6,771 nucleotides of DNA, from contig CALRYY010000168.1 of assembly GCA_943372515.1 (NCBI GenBank), positions 1 to 6,771 of the forward strand, written 5' to 3'. The notes beneath the pieces were generated by a model. It was not told where the DNA came from, ran no database searches, and was given only the letters and a program-made list of their open reading frames with translations. Source of the DNA: RAM1 sp943372515. Its GTDB lineage: Bacteria; Pseudomonadota; Gammaproteobacteria; Burkholderiales; Burkholderiaceae_C. This document shows, piece after piece, positions 1 through 6,000 of the stretch (position 1 is its first letter; each line of letters begins with the position of its first letter). The translations under genes and the position numbers were made by a program.

Positions 1-6
1 CAGGTC
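1..6 (-). other. Start of a sixteenth CARDB repeat (cut by window edge)
   Basis: After the NN end of repeat 15 the frame reads VTSADL and then leaves the window. Asp-Leu (D2256-L2257) is the opening motif of every CARDB unit in the array, so the array very probably continues below position 1. Only two diagnostic residues are visible. Confidence 0.5.
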
Positions 7-3000
7 GGCGCTGGTGACGTTGTTGCCTTCGTCGCGGAATTCGCTGACCGAGCCGGTGCCGTCGCCCAGGTCGTTCAGGCCCACCAGGCCGTCGCGGATG
101 GAGCTGGCCTCGTCGCTATTGGCTACGGCCGATGTGTCGGCCTTGACGATGACCTTGAAATTGCCGCTGATCGATTCAGGCAGGTCAAACGTGGTGGTGG
201 CGGTGTACGACTCACCGGGCTGCAGGTATTTGGGGCTGCCGTCGGCGTTGCGGCCCAGGGATACTGTTTTGACCTTGGTCTGGATTTCGGCCTGGGTGCT
301 GCGGTCCACCAGGGGGTAGTCGCTCACGTCCAGCGATGCGTCGCGCGACAGGTACACGCCGTCTGACCAGTTGGTCAGGCGGGTGGCACGCGTGCCGCGG
401 TTGGTGACCGTCCAGGTCACGGTCAGCGGCTGGCCCGAGCCCACGGTGGGGTCAGAAAGCGCGATGCTGTCCACCTGCAGGTCGGGCTCGCTGTAGCTCA
501 CGGCCAGCGTGCCGCGGGCCATGTTGTTGTCGTTGCGCTCAGCCTCATGAACGCTGGTGCGGTAGAGGGCCCGCGCCGAGTCGTTGCCCACATCACCGCG
601 CAACACTTCGTTTTGCGCCACGTGGGACACACCGCCCAGGTTGTCCACAGAATGCGACGAGTCGGTGATGACGTACACGTAGTACGGCCCGGCGGTGCCC
701 GCAGGCAGCCTGGCCTTGAGCGTTGCCGTGTAGCTGCCGCCTGCTGCCAGGCCGCCGACGTTGGTGTGCACCACAGAGCCCAGCGCCGTGGCGCGGCGGA
801 TGTCAAACACCGGGTCAGGGCTGAAATAGACCGAATCGACCCAGCCGTCGGTGCCGGCCCATACCGCCGCGCCGTGGTTGGTGACCGTCCAGGAAACGGT
901 GGTTTCCTCGCCCGAGAAGTTCTGGGCCTGGGCGGTCACGCTGGCCACGCGCAAGTCGGATGGCGCCATGGACACCAGCGAGTCGGCTGAGCGCTGGTTG
1001 TTGGCGTCGCTGATTTCACGCACCCAGTTCTGGAAGTCTGACTCGACAATCAGGTAGCGCCCCCGGCTGGACGGCGCCAGCTGCACGGTCTGGTTGACGG
1101 TGTACTGCTCGCCGCTGCCCAGCGAGCGCGACTGGGTGTAGGTGCCCAGCAGCCAGCGCTGCGTGGCCTGTGAAGCCACCGGCGCATCGGCCAGGTACAC
1201 GCGGTCTATCCAGCTGCCTGCATACAGTTCGCCGCGGTTTTGCACGGTGTAGCTGAAGCTGTAGCTGCCCCCTGCTTCGGCCGGGTTGGCCCCCGCGGCC
1301 TGCGTTACCAGGAAGTCTGGCGGCGACACACCCAGGATGCTGATGGGGCGCGCCTTGAAGTTGCTGCCGTCAAAGTCGTTGGGCGCATCGGGGTTGATGT
1401 TGGTCGCCAGGCTGTCTTCCAGGATCACGTCATAGACGTCGCTCCAGACGGTGACGAAGTATTGCCCCGACAACATGCCCGTGGGGATGGTGACCTGGGC
1501 CGCGCCCAGGTAGTCCTGCCCCACTTGCAGTGCCCCGCTGTGGCTGACGCTGCCCAGGAAGATGTCGCCCTTGCCGCTGTGCGGGCGGGTGCGGTCGCGG
1601 GTCAGCCAGATGGCGTCGGTCCAGCTGTCTTGCGTGGCCGCTACGCCGCGCGTGGCGGCGCTGCCCGAATTGGTGACCTTGTAGTTGACGCTGATGCTCG
1701 ATCCATGCACCGCCTGGTCGGGTGCCACCACGTTGCTGGTGACCAGGTCCGCAAATGGCACGGAGTCCACATAGAACTTCACGGCCTTGGCGTTGTTGGC
1801 CTCGTTGGGGTATTCGTCGATGTTGCCGTTGCCGTCGGCCACCACGATCAGGTAGGCGTCGCCACGGTAGCGGATCGGGATGTCCACCGACGCGCTTTCG
1901 TTGGCATAGCTTTCGGTGGGCGCCAGCGCCCCGCCGTTTTCAAAGCGGCCCACCAGCACGTCGTCACCGCTCAGGGTGCCGTCCAGCGACAGGTACACGC
2001 TGTCGACCCAGCGCCCTGATGTGGCGGCCGGGCCGAAGTTGCCCACGGTGTAGCGCACGGCGGCACTGCCCCCGGCGGTGACGCGCTCTGGCGCGGTCAC
2101 GGTGCCCACGCGCAGGTCGGGCCTGTCCAGCAGCGACACATCGGTCACGCCCTGCGAGAGCATTTCGTTATTGAGCTTGAAGTCGCCATGCTCGTACAGC
2201 GCGCGGTCGGCGTTGGTGACCACGCGGATGCGGTACTGGCCTTCAATCCGCCCGGGCAGGCGGACCTGCTCGGTGCGGGTGTAGCGGATGCCCGATTCCA
2301 GGCCCCGGTCGTAGCCAAAGCTGCCCAGCACCACGCTGGCACCGCCATTGGTGGGGGTCAGGATGACCTGGTCGGTCCACTTGCCGCTGGCCGTGGCGGG
2401 GCCCTGGTTGAGCACCGTCCATGACAGCTCGATCAGCGCGCCTTCCTTGGCGTCAGTGGGCAGGCCCACCTGCTCAACCACCAGGTCGGGCGAGCTGGAC
2501 AGCGTGACGGGCACCACGGCCGAGCTGAGCTTGTTGTTGGTGGTGTGGATGAATTCGAACGGTCCGCCGGTGCTGACGTTGACGTAGAAGTCCCCGCTCA
2601 GCCCTTCGGGCACCGTGACCACCACCGAGCGCTGGTAGCTGTCGTTGACCGCCAGCGCACCCAGGTGGTTGGCGCTGCCAAATTCGGCGGCCACGCCGGT
2701 GCCATCCGGGTTGCGGCTGAGCCAGATGCGGTCGGCCCATTCGGTCGTGTTGGTGATGCCTATGCCTTCGTTGGCCACCGAATAGGTCACGCGCAGCGGC
2801 TTGCCGCTGGCGGGGTCGCCATTGACACCGGCCACCGTGACGGTTTTGACCGTCAGGTCGGCATAGGGGACCGGCATGACGTCCACCACGTTGGCGGCGG
2901 CAGCGGTGTTGTTGGTCTCCAGCGTGCTTTCAAATACCTCTGCCCTGGCGTCGGCCACCACAAACAGCTGGAAGCGCCCCGACGTGTACGCGGGCAGCAG

Positions 3001-6000
3001 GCCGCTGACCGTTTTGGTGTAGCTCTGGCCGACTTCCAGGCCGCCCTGGTGCAGCACCTCTGTCACCAGGATGTCGTCTCCATTACCCAGCACGCCGTCG
3101 CGCGACAGGATGACCTTGTCGGTCCAGCTGCCGGTGCGCCCGGCGCCGGTGCCCTGGTTGGTCACGGTGTAGGTGACCTCCATGGGGGCCGGGTCGGCAA
3201 TGACCTGTTGCGGTGCGCTCACCGCGGTGACCGCCAGGTCGGCATACGGCGAAAGTTCAACCTGCAGCGTACTGGCGCTGCTGGCGGTGTTGTCCGCCAG
3301 GTTGCGCTCGGCCATGCGCGGGCCGCTGGCCGGGCTGTCGTTGGCCACCACCCGCACTTCATAGGGCCCCGAGAAGCCCAGCGGCAGGGTCAGCACGGCC
3401 GAAGCGGTGTAGCTGCCGCCGCGCTCCAGCACGGCGGTGCGGGCCACATCCTGGGTCAGCTTGACCTGGCCGTTTTGCAGCAGATAGACGCGGTCTGTCC
3501 ACTGGCCTGGCGTGTTGTTGCCGGTGTTGAGCACGTCCCACTCCACCTGGATGGTGTTGCCCGACAGGGCCAGGCCCGGCCCGCGCACCTGCGTGACCGC
3601 CAGGTCAGGCCGGCTGACGAAGACGGTGGTGTCGGCGCTGGCCTGGTTGTTGACTTCGCCCTGGCGTTCATACACGGCGTTGTCGGTGTCCAGCCGCACA
3701 ACCCAGCGCAGGCTGCCCTGGGTGATGTTGTCGGGCAACGTAAAGGTGGCGCTGCGCACGCGCTCGGCGCCCACGGCCAGGTTGGTGCTGTCCCAGCTCT
3801 GCGCCACTTCGATCAGGCCCTGCGCCCCTGCGTCCAGGTAGATGCGGTCGCGCCACGGCGCGTTGGCCGGGGTCTGGCCGTCGTTGGACACGGTGTAGCT
3901 GACCGTGACGGATTGCCCCGGCAGGGCCACCAGCGGGCCTGCAACGTCGCGCACGCGCAGGTCGGCCACCGGCGACAGCGTGATGCGCACGGGGGTGGTG
4001 CTGACAGCGGTGTTGTTGCTGCCGTCGCCCACCTCGAGCACGCTGCGCCCGACGTTGGAATACACCCGCACATAAAAGTCGCCCTGCAGGTCCAGGGGCA
4101 AGGTGGCCCGGGCTTCACCGGTGTAGCTGCTGTCTGCAGCCAGCACACCCACGTGGGGCACCGATGCCGCCAGCACGATGTCGTCAGCCGCGGGCGTGAG
4201 CCCGCGCGACAGCACGACCCGGTCGGTCCACAAAGAGGTGTTGGTCGGCGCGTTGCCGCTGTAGCTGACCTGCCAGCTCACCACCAGGTCCTGGCCGCTG
4301 AGCGCGGTCTCGGGCACGCTGACGCTTTGCACCACCAGGTCGCGTATGGCCGATGTGACCGCAATGGCCTGCACGGCGCTGAGCATGTTGGGGCGGGTGT
4401 CGGGCGCAATGACTTCGCCCGCGCTGTCGGCGCGGATGCCTATGTAGTACGTGCCCCCTGCCAGCTCGGGCAGGTTCACGGTGGTGGTCTGCGTGTAGCT
4501 TTCACCCTGGGCCAGCACGCCGGTGTGGCGAACGGTGCCCAGAATGACGTCGTCGCCGTTGCCCATGATCGTGTCGCGGCTGAAGACGATCTGGTCGTTC
4601 CACTGGACCGCGCTGCTGGGCGCCCCGCCCTGGTTGGCGACCGTCCAGCTGAGCGTGATGGCCGAGCTGGAAATGGCAGTTGCCGGCAGGGTTGCCACCA
4701 CTGGGCGCAGGTCTGCGTACGGCTTGACAGCGGAGCTGAAGGTCAGGCGCGTGATGTTGTTGGTTTCGCCCGTCTGGCCGGCAATGGTTTCGTACAGGAC
4801 GCCCTGGCCTTGCGTGTTCTGGTCGGCGGTGATCGTGACTTCAAGCTGCCCGGAGGCCGCCAGACCCTCGGGCAGGCGGAAGGTGAAGCTGCGCGCCTGC
4901 GTCTGGCCGGGAGCCAGCCAGCTTGCCAGGTCCGCCGGGGCGGCGACTGCCATCTGGGTGTCCACCAGTACCTGCTGGGTGGTGGCGTTGCGCACCGTGA
5001 TGCGGTTGGTGTAGCCGACGGGCACCAGCGCGGAGCCGGTGTTGGCATCGCGCCAGGTCACGGTCATCAGGCCGCCGGCCTGTACCGTGCCTGCGTCCTG
5101 GATCTGGACGTTTTGAACCTGCAGGTCGGGGCCGGATTCGCGCACGGTATCGAGCCGGTTGTTGGTCTCGGCCGTGGCCGTTGCGTTGTATTCAGCCACC
5201 TGGCTGGTGCTGTCCACCACGATCCGGAAGATGAAACGGCCGGCGGCGGCCGCGCCCGTGGGCACGGTGAACTGGGCCGACCGGGCCACGGCCTGGCCGG
5301 GGGCCAGACCCTCTGCGGGCATTTCACCCGTGGCATTGCCGCCAAACAGCAAGGCACCGGTGACCGCGTTCAGCACTTCCAGGCGGTCATTCCAGGCGTT
5401 GGTGACGGGGGCGGTGCCGCGGTTGACGGAATCCCACGTGACCTGCACCACCTGACCCGGCGTGAAATCGCCGTTGGGGGTGATGACGACGTTTTCAGCC
5501 TGCAGGTCGGCGTAGGGCGACTGTGCGACCTGCAGCTCGACCGCGCGCGTGTTGCTGTTGGAGGTCTTGGCAAAGAAGCGGTCCGCATCGGTAATGACCG
5601 TGACGCGCAGGTTGCCCGCGGCCTCGAAGCCGTCAGGCACCTTGAAAGTGGCGCTGCGGTTGACGGCCGCGCCGGGCACGATGGTGCCGCTGGCCTGCGA
5701 CCCGTCGTAGGGCTGCGTCACGGTGGTGACCGTGCGCCCGGTGTCCAGGTTGGTCACGACGATCCGGTCGTTCCACACGCCCTGCGCGTTCAGGGTGCCG
5801 ATGTTGGAAACCGTCCAGTTCACCGTCAGGTTCTGGCCCGTGGCCAGGCCGCTGGGCGGCGACAGCGTCAATGCAGACACCCGCAACGAGATATTGGGCG
5901 CCGTTTCGTGCGCGTCCAGGCGCACCAGAATGCTTTCGTCGCTGAGCGTGGAGCCGTCGGCGAACTCGATGCGGTCCACACCGTAGCTGTGATTGACGAC

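Larger units (their letters stand above)
7..5889 (-). repeat. CARDB-type Ig-like repeat array, 15 complete units
   Basis: Residues 295-2255. Each unit reads: (A/P)DL-x-V near the start; a GxxxxVxWxVxNxG strand about 25-35 residues on; W-x-D-x-(I/V); often (L)SRD-x(n)-DD-(I/V)-LG; an LxxGxSY turn; a LP-x-G-x-(F/Y)-x-V strand; and an acidic end such as D-x(3)-V-x-E-x-NN. This is the CARDB (cell-adhesion-related domain in bacteria) pattern. Counting from one DL motif to the next, the lengths in order are 127, 127, 138, 124, 126, 119, 122, 127, 124, 123, 123, 144, 120, 158 and 159 residues. The Trp of W-x-D is present in 14 of 15 units. The units are well diverged from one another, so the array is old rather than freshly amplified. 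Such arrays are normally rigid or semi-rigid stalks; that role here is inference. Confidence 0.88.

Noticed and set aside
484..600. HEAERNDNN stretch as the start of a bacterial pre-peptidase C-terminal (PPC) domain
   Set aside because: The E-x-NDNN is at the expected place for the closing motif of CARDB repeat 14 and is followed at once by the DL of repeat 15. There is no room for a PPC domain.
1240..2019. Plus-strand open frame of 259 codons starting at TTG
   Set aside because: It lies opposite CARDB repeats 11-13, has a low-complexity Val/Ala/His/Arg/Gly composition typical of antisense frames of GC-rich genes, and shows no domain. It is a shadow.
4523..5014. Plus-strand open frame of 163 codons
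   Set aside because: It is antisense to CARDB repeats 3-4, has no recognisable motif, and begins inside the conserved SRD loop region of repeat 4. It is a shadow.
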